DNA of 64,000 nucleotides from WHTK01 sp965197795 (GTDB taxonomy: Bacteria > Chloroflexota > Dehalococcoidia > DSTF01 > WHTK01). The stretch is from contig OZ240228.1 in the NCBI GenBank assembly GCA_965197795.1, positions 868,001-932,000 of the forward strand, given 5' to 3'. The notes under the pieces were generated by a model, which was not told the origin of the DNA, did no database searches, and saw only the letters and a program-made list of their open reading frames with translations. The number at the start of each line of letters is the position of its first letter. Positions within the stretch are counted from its first letter, which is position 1. The translations under genes and the position numbers were made by a program. Positions 53,002 through 62,867 of the stretch are shown here, in pieces.

Positions 53002-53975
53002 TTAGGTTGCCTTCGTGCCGACCACGCAGTGAAACGGATTGGACGCGAAGAACGTCCCGGCCGACTCTCCGGCCACTAGAGCCTCGTCGAACTCCCGGAC
53101 TTCGGCTTCGTCAAGTTGCGCCCTAACCGGAGAGATAAATTGAGGCAGAGGCTCGCTCATCGTGAACCAGTAGGGGTTGGGTGTGATGTCTGAAAACTTG
53201 GCGGCAAGGCGGCCATAGAGGCTTGAATCGACACAACCTCCTGGCGAAACCCCTGCGTCGCGGTTAGGGACGTTAACCTTCGCCCTCATCAGATCTGAGA
53301 GGTCGAGGTTCCAGTACCAGGGCAGGTCTTTGCTGCGGATGATCACCCCGCCGCGACCACCGGGCTTTAGAACCCTATGGAGTTCGGCAATGGCCTTGTC
53401 GGCATTGCACTCCTCGAAGACGGTAACGGAGAAAGCAGCGTCGAAGGACCCGTCCTCGAACGGCAGGTTCTCCGCGTTTCCGTAGTCGTATCGAAGGGGC
53501 GAGCCGAGAGATGCCTTGCTGGCAAAGTTACGCGCTTCGCGGAGCAGGTATTCGTTGATATCAACGCCAACAACCTCCCCTAGACCTTTCGTTCTTACGG
53601 CCAGATCGCGGGCAAGAGAACCCGCGCCGGTTCCGACCTCCAGCACACGGTCACCGGCCTTTATCCGGAGCAGGTCGAACATGGAGCGAACCCCTTGGAA
53701 ATAGTTGTCGCTGTTAGCGCGGCGCTCCAGCTGTGCAGCCCCTCCGAGGTGCTCGCCACCCAGCCGTACAGTCGTGAAGTTTTCGTTGAGCCGCTCGATC
53801 GCCGGACCCACTGGCTTGGGACGAGGCTAATAGGGAACAGAATGAGGGGCGGCCCCGAACCTGCAACTCGATAGGTGACTCCCTGGACTTCACCCTCCTG
53901 GGCCGTCAGCTCTGCGGGCTGAATATCCCATCGACCCGCCTGCTGCAAGAGAGTCTCGACGGTGTGTCGCCCGGC
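53002..53975 (-). CDS. Alpha/beta-hydrolase N-terminus fused to SAM methyltransferase (one frameshift)
   Basis: The intact frame from 53811 gives a class I methyltransferase: VLEVGTGAGSLARDLA (motif I), VGVDINEYLL (motif II), NLPFEDGSFDAAFS and HRVLKPGGRGGVII. Upstream, in the next frame, ELTAQEGEVQGVTYRVAGSGPPLILFPISLVPSQW looks like the start of an alpha/beta hydrolase. One missing base near 53812 (TGG-GTCCGG for TGG-GAT-CCG) would fuse the two as DPAIERLNENFTTVRLGGEH. The upstream part begins only about 30 residues before the foreign methylmalonyl segment, so its true start is lost. The substrate is unknown. Confidence 0.65.
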
Positions 53976-53979
53976 CGAC

Positions 53980-54954
53980 TCACAACATCGCCACCAGTTT
54001 TTGCGCCGCCGCAAAAGGCGTGATCTTGCCATCGGTAACCTGTTGTTCTAGCGCGTCGCGCGCCGACTTGATGTCCTCGCCCGCCATTAGCTTTTGGTTG
54101 AGCATCTCGGCCACCAGCTTGTGCATCCAACCGCGCTCCTGACTGGCACGCTGCACGGACAAACTGCCGTCGGCATCAGTCTGTTCCTGAAAGTCGCAAA
54201 TCATTTGCCAGATCTCGGTGATGTTGTCGCCCTCTACCGCTGAGCAGGTCATCACCCGCGGCGACCAGCCGCCCGTGCGGTGCAACAGATTTAACGCACT
54301 TTGATAATGGGCTTGAGCCTCTTGTGCATGCGCCAGTGCGGCCCCGTCGGCCTTGTTGATTACCAGTGCGTGGGCCAATTCCATAATGCCTTTTTTGATG
54401 CCCTGCAATTCGTCGCCGGCGTTGGGCAACAGCAGCACCATAAAAAAATCCACCATGGAGGCGACTTCGAACTCCGATTGCCCGACGCCCACCGTTTCAA
54501 CCAAAACCACGTCAAAACCGGCCGCCTCGCATAACAATATGGACTCTCGGGTTTTCTGGGCCACGCCGCCGAGCGCCCCTTCAGACGGTGAGGGTCGGAT
54601 AAACGCGTTGGCTTCTCGCGACAGCGTTTCCATGCGCGTCTTGTCACCCAAAATAGACCCGCCGGCGATGGGCGAGCTTGGGTCGACGGCCAGCACTGCA
54701 ACACGATGGCCCTGCGCCAAGAGGTGCTGGCCAAAGGTCTCGATAAAGGTGGACTTGCCGACTCCTGGACTACCCGAAATCCCGATTCGTAAGCTGTTGC
54801 CGGTGTGGGGGAGCAGCTGTTCCAGCAACTCCTGGGCACGCGCGCGGTGCGCATCGGCCTTGCTTTCGATCAGTGTGATCGCCTTGGCCAGGGTGCGGCG
54901 CCGGCCGGCAAGGATTTCCGCCGGATCGATTAGTTCCGTATCGTTGGTGCTCAC
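53980..54954 (-). CDS. meaB: Methylmalonyl-CoA mutase-associated GTPase MeaB
   Basis: A 324-residue G3E-type GTPase: Walker A GSPGVGKST (about residue 60), VLAVDPSSPIAGGSILGDKTRM, VVLVETVGVGQSE and the base motif VINKADG. It guards and reloads the B12 cofactor of methylmalonyl-CoA mutase, encoded 9 bases upstream on the same strand, so the two are clearly an operon. Its codon choice (more A/T in third positions) and sequence style look proteobacterial compared with the genes around it. Confidence 0.93.
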   Translation of the reverse strand: MSTNDTELIDPAEILAGRRRTLAKAITLIESKADAHRARAQELLEQLLPHTGNSLRIGISGSPGVGKSTFIETFGQHLLAQGHRVAVLAVDPSSPIAGGSILGDKTRMETLSREANAFIRPSPSEGALGGVAQKTRESILLCEAAGFDVVLVETVGVGQSEFEVASMVDFFMVLLLPNAGDELQGIKKGIMELAHALVINKADGAALAHAQEAQAHYQSALNLLHRTGGWSPRVMTCSAVEGDNITEIWQMICDFQEQTDADGSLSVQRASQERGWMHKLVAEMLNQKLMAGEDIKSARDALEQQVTDGKITPFAAAQKLVAML

Positions 54955-54963
54955 AATCAGAGG

Positions 54964-57123
54964 TTATCGTGCGCCATTAATCGCTTTCAGCACTTCGCGC
55001 GCTGCACCCGGGATCTTGGTGCCGGGACCGAAAATGCCCTTGACGCCGGCCTCGCTCAAAAACGCGTAATCTTGCTTGGGAATGACGCCCCCGGCGACGA
55101 CAATAATGTCACTGGCGTCCTGCGCTTTTAGCGCTTCGATCAATTGTGGCACCAGCGTCTTATGTCCCGCGGCAAGGGTAGAGGCCCCCACTACGTGAAC
55201 GTCGTTTTCTACCGCCTGGCGGGCCACCTCTTCGGGGGTGGAAAACATCGGTGATAGGTCTATGTCAAAGCCGACATCGGCAAACGCGGTGGCAATAACC
55301 TTGGCGCCCCGATCGTGGCCATCCTGGCCCATCTTACACACCAGCATCCGCGGGCGACGGCCGTGCTGGGCTTGGAACTTAGCGATGTCTTTGACCAGGG
55401 CTTGCCAGTCTTCATCGTTTTCATAAGCCGCGCCATATACCCCCGATACGGTTTGCGCCTGCGCCTGATAGCGGCCAAACTCTTTTTCTAACGCATCTGA
55501 CATCTCGCCTACTGTAGCCCGTGCCCGCGCGGCGTCAATCGCAAGTGCCAGCAGATTGCCCGAGCCGGACGCGGCGCACGCCCGCAACGCTTCCAATGCT
55601 GCCTTTGCCCCGTGCTCGTCGCGAGTGGCCCGAATATGTGCCAGGCGCTGGATCTGCGCCTCACGCACGGCCTGGTTGTCTATCTCCAGTACTTCAACCG
55701 CGTCGTCATGGTCAGCTTGGTATTTGTTCACCCCGACGATGACATCGTCGCCACGGTCGATGCGCGCCTGTTTGCGCGCGGCCGACTGTTCAATTCGCAG
55801 TTTCGGCATGCCGGTTTCGATCGCCTTGGCCATGCCCCCTTTGTCTTCGACCTCGGCGATCAATTCGCTGGCGCGGTCGGCGATGTCCTGAGTAAGGGAC
55901 TCCATCAGGTAAGACCCGCCCCACGGATCGACCACGTTGGTGATGCCGGTTTCCTCCTGGATCACCAACTGCGTGTTGCGGGCAATACGTGCGGAAAACT
56001 CGGTGGGTAGCGCAATCGCTTCATCCAGAGCATTCGTGTGCAGGCTTTGGGTGCCGCCAAAAACCGCGGCCAGCGCTTCGATCGTGGTCCTAACCACGTT
56101 GTTGTAGGGGTCTTGTTCGGTGAGCGACCATCCCGAGGTCTGGCAGTGGGTGCGCAACATTTTTGAGCGCGGGTCACGCGGACCGAATTCGTCCACGATT
56201 TGCGCCCACAGCAACCGCGCCGCACGCATCTTGGCAATCTCCATGTAAAAGTTCATGCCGATGCCCCAGAAAAAGCTCAACCGCGGAGCGAAAGCGTCGA
56301 TGTCCAACCCTTGCGCGAGCGCGGTGCGAACATATTCTTTGCCATCGGCGAGCGTGTAGGCCAATTCCAGCGCGGCGTCGGCGCCGGCTTCTTGAATGTG
56401 GTAACCGGAAATCGAGATGCTGTTGAAGCGCGGCATGTTGCTGGAGGCGTAGGCGATGATGTCGCCGACAATTCGCATGCTGGGTGCCGGTGGGTAGATG
56501 TAGGTATTGCGCACCATGAACTCTTTCAGGACATCGTTCTGAATGGTGCCGGAAAGCGCTTCAGGCGAGACGCCTTGCTCCTCTGCCGCGACGATAAAGC
56601 CTGCGAGAACCGGCAGCACCGCGCCGTTCATGGTCATCGATACCGACACCTTGTCCAGTGGGATATCGTCAAACAGGATTTTCATGTCTTCTACAGAATC
56701 GATGGCAACGCCCGCCTTACCCACGTCGCCGGCGACGCGCGGATGGTCGGAGTCGTACCCGCGGTGCGTAGCAAGATCAAACGCCACCGACACGCCTTGC
56801 CCACCACTGGCCAGAGAATTGCGGTAAAAGGCGTTGGATTCCTCGGCGGTGGAAAAGCCGGCGTATTGGCGTATGGTCCACGGGCGCCCGGCGTACATGG
56901 TTGGCTGCGGGCCCCGGATAAACGGTTCTAAGCCCGGCATGGTGTTGGCATATGGCAGCTCGGCGAGGTCCTCCGCGGTGTATAGGGCTTTTACCGCGAT
57001 TCCTTCGGGGGCTTGCCAGGTCAAATCGTCTAGCGTCTTTCCCCCACGCTTGAGCTGCTTCTCAGCTTCCTGTGTCCACTGAGCCAGACTCCATTCTGGC
57101 GACATATAATTGTTCTTTTTCAT
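54964..57123 (-). CDS. scpA: Methylmalonyl-CoA mutase (large subunit)
   Basis: A 719-residue mutase, full length for the single-chain type. The catalytic barrel contains TIRQYAGFSTAEESNAFYRNSL, VAFDLATHRGYDSDHPR and IGMNFYMEIAKMRAARLLWA. The C-terminal B12 domain has the DGHDRG motif (KMGQDGHDRGAKVIA) and GASTLAAGHKTLVP. It converts methylmalonyl-CoA and succinyl-CoA with adenosylcobalamin, feeding propionate carbon into the TCA cycle. It is followed by meaB and preceded by the epimerase gene. Confidence 0.95.
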   Translation of the reverse strand: MKKNNYMSPEWSLAQWTQEAEKQLKRGGKTLDDLTWQAPEGIAVKALYTAEDLAELPYANTMPGLEPFIRGPQPTMYAGRPWTIRQYAGFSTAEESNAFYRNSLASGGQGVSVAFDLATHRGYDSDHPRVAGDVGKAGVAIDSVEDMKILFDDIPLDKVSVSMTMNGAVLPVLAGFIVAAEEQGVSPEALSGTIQNDVLKEFMVRNTYIYPPAPSMRIVGDIIAYASSNMPRFNSISISGYHIQEAGADAALELAYTLADGKEYVRTALAQGLDIDAFAPRLSFFWGIGMNFYMEIAKMRAARLLWAQIVDEFGPRDPRSKMLRTHCQTSGWSLTEQDPYNNVVRTTIEALAAVFGGTQSLHTNALDEAIALPTEFSARIARNTQLVIQEETGITNVVDPWGGSYLMESLTQDIADRASELIAEVEDKGGMAKAIETGMPKLRIEQSAARKQARIDRGDDVIVGVNKYQADHDDAVEVLEIDNQAVREAQIQRLAHIRATRDEHGAKAALEALRACAASGSGNLLALAIDAARARATVGEMSDALEKEFGRYQAQAQTVSGVYGAAYENDEDWQALVKDIAKFQAQHGRRPRMLVCKMGQDGHDRGAKVIATAFADVGFDIDLSPMFSTPEEVARQAVENDVHVVGASTLAAGHKTLVPQLIEALKAQDASDIIVVAGGVIPKQDYAFLSEAGVKGIFGPGTKIPGAAREVLKAINGAR

Positions 57124-57135
57124 GGGCTTATGACG

Positions 57136-57552
57136 CTAATCTGAGTCAGGTTCTGCAGGCTGGTTGAGTTCAACCAACACGCCGTCGCATGACCTGGGAT
57201 GGATAAAAATCACCAAGGATCCATGCGCGCCCGGGCTGGGTTCTTCGGCGAGGAATTCGTAGCCCTTGTGCTTGAGGCGCGCCACATCGCCATAGATATC
57301 ATCGCTGCGGAAACACAGATGATGCAGGCCACCTGGGCGTTTTTCCAGGTACTTGGCAATGGGGCCCTCACCGCGCAACGGATGGACCAGCTCGATGCTG
57401 GTAGGCGGCAACGGGAAAAAGGCCGTCGTGGTTTTGGCGTCTTCGACGTCTTCAGTGCCCTCAAAGGCCAGCCCGAAGTCACCGGCAAAGCGCTCAATGG
57501 CGGCGGCCAAATCCGGCACCGCTACGGCGATATGGTCTAAAGCTGTAATCAT
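57136..57552 (-). CDS. mce: Methylmalonyl-CoA epimerase
   Basis: A 138-residue vicinal-oxygen-chelate protein from MITALDHIAVAVPDLAAAIERF. Metal ligands are expected in LDHIAVAV (His), SIELVHPL, GLHHLCFR (His) and GVLVELNQ (Glu). It interconverts (S)- and (R)-methylmalonyl-CoA for the mutase. It ends 12 bases before the mutase start on the same strand. The frame is open to 57708, but homology begins at 57552. Confidence 0.9.
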   Translation of the reverse strand: MITALDHIAVAVPDLAAAIERFAGDFGLAFEGTEDVEDAKTTTAFFPLPPTSIELVHPLRGEGPIAKYLEKRPGGLHHLCFRSDDIYGDVARLKHKGYEFLAEEPSPGAHGSLVIFIHPRSCDGVLVELNQPAEPDSD

Positions 57553-57670
57553 AGGTTGGAACGATACGACCGTTTTCAGGATTGATCCAGCCTCGGCGCG
57601 GTAACTCCGACACGCGGCCAGCCTGGAAATCAAGGCATACTCACCGTAGCATAGCGAGCTACCACCACCG

Positions 57671-57967
57671 ATGGGCATTGCGTTGACGAAAAACGCCGAA
57701 GACATCATTCCTTCGCTCGTTAACCCATTCGACCCACCCAGTCAGCCGCAATCCACCGATACCGGAGCCACTGGGGCCATTGGCTATGAGACCATGCTGG
57801 CCGATGCACACAAGTTGCGTGCAAGGTCGCAGATCGCCGGTGGCGCGCGCAACATCTCCCGCAAACACCTGAAAAATCAGATGACCGTCTGGGAGCGTAT
57901 TTCCGTTCTGACCGATTGTGAGCGGGCCCGTTTTTTGGGCAAGCCACGGAATTACTCCGCTTTGTGA
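57671..57967 (+). pseudogene. Acyl-CoA (propionyl-CoA) carboxylase beta subunit, N-terminal stump
   Basis: A 98-residue frame: a short N-terminus, then TMLADAHKLRARSQIAGGARNISRKHLKNQMTVWERISVLTD, the usual start of biotin-dependent carboxyltransferases. It breaks at about 57960, where unrelated sequence follows. A full gene would be over 500 residues. It is divergent from the epimerase gene, as expected for a propionyl-CoA route, so the segment was cut here. Confidence 0.65.
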
Positions 57968-58082
57968 AATGCAAACGAAAGTGACACTATCTCGTGGCCT
58001 CAGGTTCCATCGTTAGAATACGCACACAAGCTGGCAGGGGGGCCGCCGGCACACCCAGGACTTGCAAGGATTGCCGAATGTC

Positions 58083-59574
58083 TCAGAAAACCAGACGTAA
58101 GTTCGGCGTCACGTTCACCTTGTCACGAACCTCGGAAACGATCCGGCCGACCTCGTTGGCGCCGGAGCCAAGGTCTGACCTCAGTCCGTCGGAGTCGCGT
58201 ACCAGGACGTAAGAGCGCATGGCCTCGATGAACGGCAGGTAAGGCAGGCTCAGCGACCCCTTTTCGTAGCAGTGGCCCATGAGCGTCATGCCACCGCGTA
58301 GCTGCACATAGGTAGCCAGCTGCTCGACGATGCTTGTCTTGCCGATGCCGGGCTCGCCAACCACCATGACTAGGCCACCCTGGCCTGACATGGCAGCATC
58401 GAACGTTTGCTGGAGCTGCTTGACCTCCTGCTCCCTTCCAACAAAAGCGCGATGGTACAAGGGGTTGTGCTCGTGCGGCGCCGCGGTCTCGTCATGAGCT
58501 GCAGGCAGTGTGGTCGCTGTACCGACTGACGCCAGGGCCTCCCTGACCTCATTAGCTGATGTCGGTCGCGCCCACCAGCGTCCTTCTCCAACAGCCTGAG
58601 GAGCAAAGCCTCCAGCCCCGCAGGGGCAGTCGGGTCGGTGCCAGGTCGGCGCCACCGGCGGCGTGTTGAGGTGCTGGCCGATGATCGCCACGTGCTCGTC
58701 ACCGACGAAAGGCGGCCTGCCGCACACCATCTCGTACAGCATCGCCCCCAGGGAGTAGAGGTCGCTCTGCGGTGTTACCTCCCCTCCCATGGCCTGCTCC
58801 GGTGGCATGTAGCTCACCGTGCCCACCATCATGCCGGCCTGGGTGAGACGGGAACGGTCTATAGCTACGGCTAAGCCGAAGTCACCGATCATCGCCCTAC
58901 CGTCCTCGGCCAGCCAGACGTTTCCTGGTTTCAGGTCGCGGTGGATGATGCCCTTCTGGTGACTGAACTCCAGGCCCATACAGGTCTCAGTAGCAATCTT
59001 CACCGCCTGCTCGATCGGGAGCTTGCCCCGGGGCATCTTTGATAACGTCCTCCACATCACCGCCGTGCAGAACAGGAAGTACGAGGTAGGGCTGGCCGTT
59101 CTCCTCACCGCTGTCGTAGACGGTGACGATGTGGGGGTGAGAGCCGAGCCGTCCCATGGCCTGGGCTTCTCGGTTGATGCGCTGTCTGGCCTGCTCGTCG
59201 AGGCCCTCGGTCTTGATCAGCGCGCAGGCGACGTCTCTATCGAGCTGGGCGTCGTGGGCCAGGTAGACGCGCTTCTTACCGCCCTCGCCCAAGAAGCGCT
59301 TGACTTCGTAGCGGCCGGAGGCGAATGAGGTAGGTTGGGGGGCCAAGGTCGAAGGTGGGCTAGACGAGGGAGGTGCCGAAGTCGCTGCATTCGCGCTCTC
59401 GGGCAGTCGCCGCATCGCGGCTTCCAGATAGCCCTTTCCGTCCGGGTTCTCGGGGTCGAATGCTAGAGCTGCATCGGCCTTGTCGCGTACCGTTTGCCAA
59501 TCGTTCTGGCTGGCAGCCACGTCAGCCTCATCGAGAAGGCTATCTATACGACGTTGAATACGCTCACTGGTCAC
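58083..59574 (-). pseudogene. Ser/Thr kinase fused to AAA-type ATPase, frameshifted and truncated
   Basis: The N-terminus holds a short helical repeat region (AALAFDPENPDGKGYLEAAMRRL), then the kinase start RYEVKRFLGEGGKKRVYLAHDAQLDRDVACALIK. After a shift near 59040 come GIIHRDLKPGNVWLAEDGRAMIGDFGLAVAI and YMPPEQAMGGEVTPQSDLYSLGAMLYEM. Two compensating shifts lie around 58600. Then comes an ATPase domain (FVGREQEVKQLQ, VVGEPGIGKTSIVEQL) that stops after about 100 residues, where a whole transcription-regulator-type ATPase would go on for hundreds more. All key kinase motifs (HRD, DFG) are present, but the gene is broken. Confidence 0.7.
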
Positions 59575-59644
59575 AGTGGAGCGATTCTGTCGTTACGGAG
59601 CGAGGGTGTCAAACGTGCAGTTCAGGGGCGGAGCGGAACTTCCA

Positions 59645-59722
59645 GTTGAAATGGCACGCTTGCGATTTGGCTCCGATTGAACAGTGATGCCGATGTTCGT
59701 CCAGTGGTGAGTAAAGGCATAC
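59645..59722 (+). repeat. Dispersed repeat R, copy 5 (type B left arm and core only)
   Basis: AATGGCACGCTTGCGATTTG through the core GCCGATGTTCGTCCAGTGGT and GAGTAAAGGC matches copy 2, then diverges. Confidence 0.7.
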
Positions 59723-60049
59723 CGTTCCGTCTTGAGCCTTCTCTAGCCCGCTAGGACGGCTCCCGCGGCTTGATGCGGCGGAAGTTGCAGTCCGTGACGC
59801 CGACTGGGCTACGGTTAGACTTCGGGTCGGCAGCATCCTCGCCTTGGTGCTTCAAACTGGCTGCAGCCTTGCTGCCGGGAGCCTAATTCTACTCGGAGAA
59901 TCCGCTCGCGTTCGCCTGAGTCAGACTGACGAGGGCTGGAATCAGGTCCAGGGGACGCTATGGCGCGGCTGTGGCCGCCGAGTCTCCAGGCGCGGCCATA
60001 TACTAAGACACTGCCACTCAGCATCGGGTCCTGGTAAGGAAGAAGTGAG
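59723..60049. other. Gene-poor stretch
   Basis: I see no convincing gene here between repeat copy 5 and the NHL protein gene. GGAAGAAG precedes the latter's ATG. Confidence 0.4.
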
Positions 60050-61015
60050 ATGAGATTCGATCTGGTACCAGGCTGGTTACGATTCCCTGAGGGTTACGCA
60101 GCGCTCAACGTAACAGGCGTCGCTGTAGGTGATGCCGATGAGGTGTTCGTATTAACTCGTGACAATCCCAGGGTCATCGTCTATCAGCCAAACGGCGACC
60201 TGATACGAATGTGGGGCGAGGGCTTCTTCAGCCCACGCGCACACGGGATCAGCATTGGCCGAGATGGCGCCGTCTACTGCACCGACGATGGAGGTCACTG
60301 CCTACGTAAGTTCAGCCCTGAGGGGGAGCTGATTCTCACAATCGGCCGGTTTGGCGTGGCCTCCGATACCGGTTACGACGGTCGACGTGTGGCATCCATC
60401 GCGCGGAGCGGACCCCCCTTCAATCGTCCGACTGCCGCCGCCGTTGCCTCCAACGGCGATATTTACGTGGCAGATGGCTGCGGAAACGCCAGGGTCCATC
60501 GCTTCTCCGCAGATGGCAATCTCGTGCTCTCATGGGGCGATCCGGGTAGCGGCCCTGGCCAGTTTCGACTCCTCCACGGTATCGCATTGCACCCCGACGG
60601 CCGGGTCCTTGTAGCGGATAGAGACAACGAGCGGGTGCAGACGTTTACGCCGGGTGGCGAATTCCTGGCTGAGTGGGGAGCACTTCATCCCAACGCGATT
60701 TGGTGTGATGACAATGGGTACGTCTACGTAGCCGAGCAGCCTTATCGGCCCGGAGAACAATCGGTAGTTCATGGCGCCGTGGATCGTCATATTCCGGGTC
60801 GAGTAAGCGTCTTAAGCAGCAGCGGTGAGACTTTGATGCAGTGGGGAGGCGATGACCTGGGGAAGCCTGACAGTTTCTGCGCTCCGCACGGCATCTGCGT
60901 TGACTCTCAGGGCGACCTCTTGATTGCCGACCTGACCTACAACTTCGTGAACGCCGGTCAGGTACCAGAAGATTGCCCCACGTTCCACAAATATCGCCGG
61001 AGCAGCACTCCTTAG
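60050..61015 (+). CDS. NHL-repeat beta-propeller protein
   Basis: A 321-residue protein with about six blades: VAVGDADEVFVLTRDNPRVIVYQPNGDLIRMWGEGFF, HGISIGRDGAVYCTDDGGHCLRKFSPEGELILTIG, DIYVADGCGNARVHRFSADGNLVLSWG, HPDGRVLVADRDNERVQTFTPGGEFLAEWG and others. It resembles the lyase domain of peptidyl-alpha-hydroxyglycine alpha-amidating enzymes, but many NHL proteins are only binding scaffolds. No signal peptide is seen, so it is probably cytoplasmic. It begins 4 bases after GGAAGAAG. Confidence 0.85.
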   Translation: MRFDLVPGWLRFPEGYAALNVTGVAVGDADEVFVLTRDNPRVIVYQPNGDLIRMWGEGFFSPRAHGISIGRDGAVYCTDDGGHCLRKFSPEGELILTIGRFGVASDTGYDGRRVASIARSGPPFNRPTAAAVASNGDIYVADGCGNARVHRFSADGNLVLSWGDPGSGPGQFRLLHGIALHPDGRVLVADRDNERVQTFTPGGEFLAEWGALHPNAIWCDDNGYVYVAEQPYRPGEQSVVHGAVDRHIPGRVSVLSSSGETLMQWGGDDLGKPDSFCAPHGICVDSQGDLLIADLTYNFVNAGQVPEDCPTFHKYRRSSTP

Positions 61016-61139
61016 CGGAGTGTTATCACCAAGGAGCAAATGACCAGATGGCACGTACGCCCTGCAGGAGCGCATCCAGGTGCTGTCGTTGTCTCAAGCG
61101 TTCGCCTAGTTAGCGATCAACCTGACACGATTGCATGAC

Positions 61140-62036
61140 TCAGTCTTCCGATTCACGTCGCCGGAAGAAGCCTTCGATCTCTTCCACGACTTCCTCTCCT
61201 GAAGGTAGATCCGATGACATTCGAGAGGGTGAAAGGAACTCCCGCTTCTCTACACCTTCGTCATAGGATTGTTCGCGCGCCTCGATTTCCGCTCGGGACG
61301 CGTCATCCGCGGACATAGCGCTGTCCAGCATTTCGCGTTGTTGGTTGGCAGTTTCGCGCAGAGTGCCGATCGGGGTGGTCGTACCAAAAGCCCGGTCGAG
61401 GAGCATAAACAGCGCAATCATTGCCTCTGCACAAGGCATTCGAGGGAAGTAGTCAGGCTGGATTACAGCCAGTTCAGCGGTACGCCAACCCAGGGCCTGA
61501 ACTCGGGCTCCCAAAACCCCAGCGATGCCACTCGGTCCCTCGTATTTGCTTCTATTTGCCTGCTCGCCAAACAGGAGTCCCAAGTCCTTATCGGTCGCCG
61601 TCAGGTAGACGGGCGATGGTCGTGTATGGGTTACCTCCCCCGGATGGGCCCGGACCGTAACCAGGGTCTTGACCCCAGCGTTGTCGAGGTAATTGGCTAT
61701 CGTCTCCACAAACGTTGGCCAAAGGAAGTTCGGTTCCATTGCGGAGAGCAGGAGTAAGTCGCGGTTGTGTGAGGCGGAACGGCTCAAGTAGAGCGTCGCG
61801 ACAGGCCACTCAATGTGAGACTCCATCTCAGTCCGACGAATCTGGGGACGGTCGAGGGCTAAGTTCAAGAAGGGCGTCATGTCGATCCTGGCCACAGGCT
61901 CGGCATTCAAATGCTCGGAGAGGTAGTTGATGGCTCTAGCTGCCAATCGACCTGCTCGCCTTCGCATCCTGAAGCCGGTCAAGAGAACGGGATCCCTCAA
62001 TCCGCCTACCGACTTCAATTCCTCGATATGCTCCAT
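61140..62036 (-). CDS. PAC2 family protein
   Basis: A 298-residue PAC2 (proteasome-assembly-chaperone-like) protein: DPVLLTGFRMRRRAGRLAARAINYL at the start, LLLLSAMEPNFLWPTFVETIANYLDNAGVKTLVTVRAHPGEVTHTRPSPVYL in the middle and a charged C-terminal helix (EEVVEEIEGFFRRRESED). Common in Actinobacteria and Chloroflexota; the bacterial role is not settled. It faces the NHL gene tail to tail with 125 bases between. Confidence 0.85.
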   Translation of the reverse strand: MEHIEELKSVGGLRDPVLLTGFRMRRRAGRLAARAINYLSEHLNAEPVARIDMTPFLNLALDRPQIRRTEMESHIEWPVATLYLSRSASHNRDLLLLSAMEPNFLWPTFVETIANYLDNAGVKTLVTVRAHPGEVTHTRPSPVYLTATDKDLGLLFGEQANRSKYEGPSGIAGVLGARVQALGWRTAELAVIQPDYFPRMPCAEAMIALFMLLDRAFGTTTPIGTLRETANQQREMLDSAMSADDASRAEIEAREQSYDEGVEKREFLSPSRMSSDLPSGEEVVEEIEGFFRRRESED

Positions 62037-62259
62037 GCCTGGAGACTAACACGTGAAGCAGCCTTGCTGTGAGGGCTTGAACGGCGCTTTAGAGTCAAAC
62101 GACGACTTCACTCCCTCGCTACCTTTTGAACGATCAGACGCAAATCGCAGCCGCGTTTTGATGAGCTGCGCTAGAGTGGCCGCTAGGACACCGAAACCTA
62201 CTAAGGCATAAGGATGTTTCCGGTAGTCCTGTCATCTTAATGATAGGAGTGGGTCACCA

Positions 62260-62715
62260 ATGGCTGAAACAGACTTAGGAAGGGCGCTACGCCAATCCCT
62301 AGAGGAGGCGACGCCGCGCACCAGGGATGTTTTCGGGGGCGTGAATGCCATGACGGTTGGGGAGGTTGAAGCTTTCCTCAGTCACGCACCTGTCGGATTA
62401 GTCTCTACTGTTTCCCAGTCGGGTGCCCCTCACATGACGGGTGTAGGGATGATTCTCCTGGACGGAAAGCTCTATTTCGGCTCTGACAGGCGATCCGCTC
62501 TTTACCGTAACCTGCTCCGTAACCCCACCGTCGCGATAGGCTTCGTGGAACCTCCCTGGAAGCGGCATATCCTGATACAAGGGACTGTTCGTCTGGTTCT
62601 TGAGGACAGCGACGAAATTCGTCAGGTTCGAGAGGCCGAACGCACTCAACATGGCTGGGAGTCTGGTGTTGTCGCTGGAGTGGATATTGACAAGGTCTTT
62701 ACCTGGAAGAGTTGA
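62260..62715 (+). CDS. Pyridoxamine-5'-phosphate-oxidase-like flavin/F420-binding protein
   Basis: A 151-residue split-barrel protein: MTVGEVEAFLSHAPVGLVSTVSQSGAPHMTGVGMILLDGKLYFGSDRRSALYRNLLRNPTVAIGFV, then RHILIQGTVRLVLEDSDEIRQV. This pattern fits small PNPOx-like or F420-dependent reductases. The substrate is unknown. The ATG is preceded by AGGAGTGGG. One of the 3'-tail repeats follows 20 bases after its stop. Confidence 0.85.
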   Translation: MAETDLGRALRQSLEEATPRTRDVFGGVNAMTVGEVEAFLSHAPVGLVSTVSQSGAPHMTGVGMILLDGKLYFGSDRRSALYRNLLRNPTVAIGFVEPPWKRHILIQGTVRLVLEDSDEIRQVREAERTQHGWESGVVAGVDIDKVFTWKS

Positions 62716-62734
62716 GCCCTTGTCGTTGGACGGA

Positions 62735-62790
62735 AGATGCAGCCCGCGCTGGAGCGGGGCGCTGAGGCGACGGGGCTGCTGAAGGCGTAA
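62735..62790 (+). repeat. 3'-tail repeat, copy 5
   Basis: GAAGATGCAGCCCGCGCTGG and following to GGGGCTGCTGAAGGCGTAA. Confidence 0.6.
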
Positions 62791-62867
62791 TCATGGTGCG
62801 GGGGAGCCGCAAGGTGATGGCGGATGCCGTCATAGGCTCATTGCCGATTGAGGCAAGGAGGTGCCTT

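Noticed and set aside
56200..56931. A 243-codon plus-strand frame within the mutase gene
   Set aside because: It is antisense to a complete methylmalonyl-CoA mutase with all motifs and has no domain of its own.
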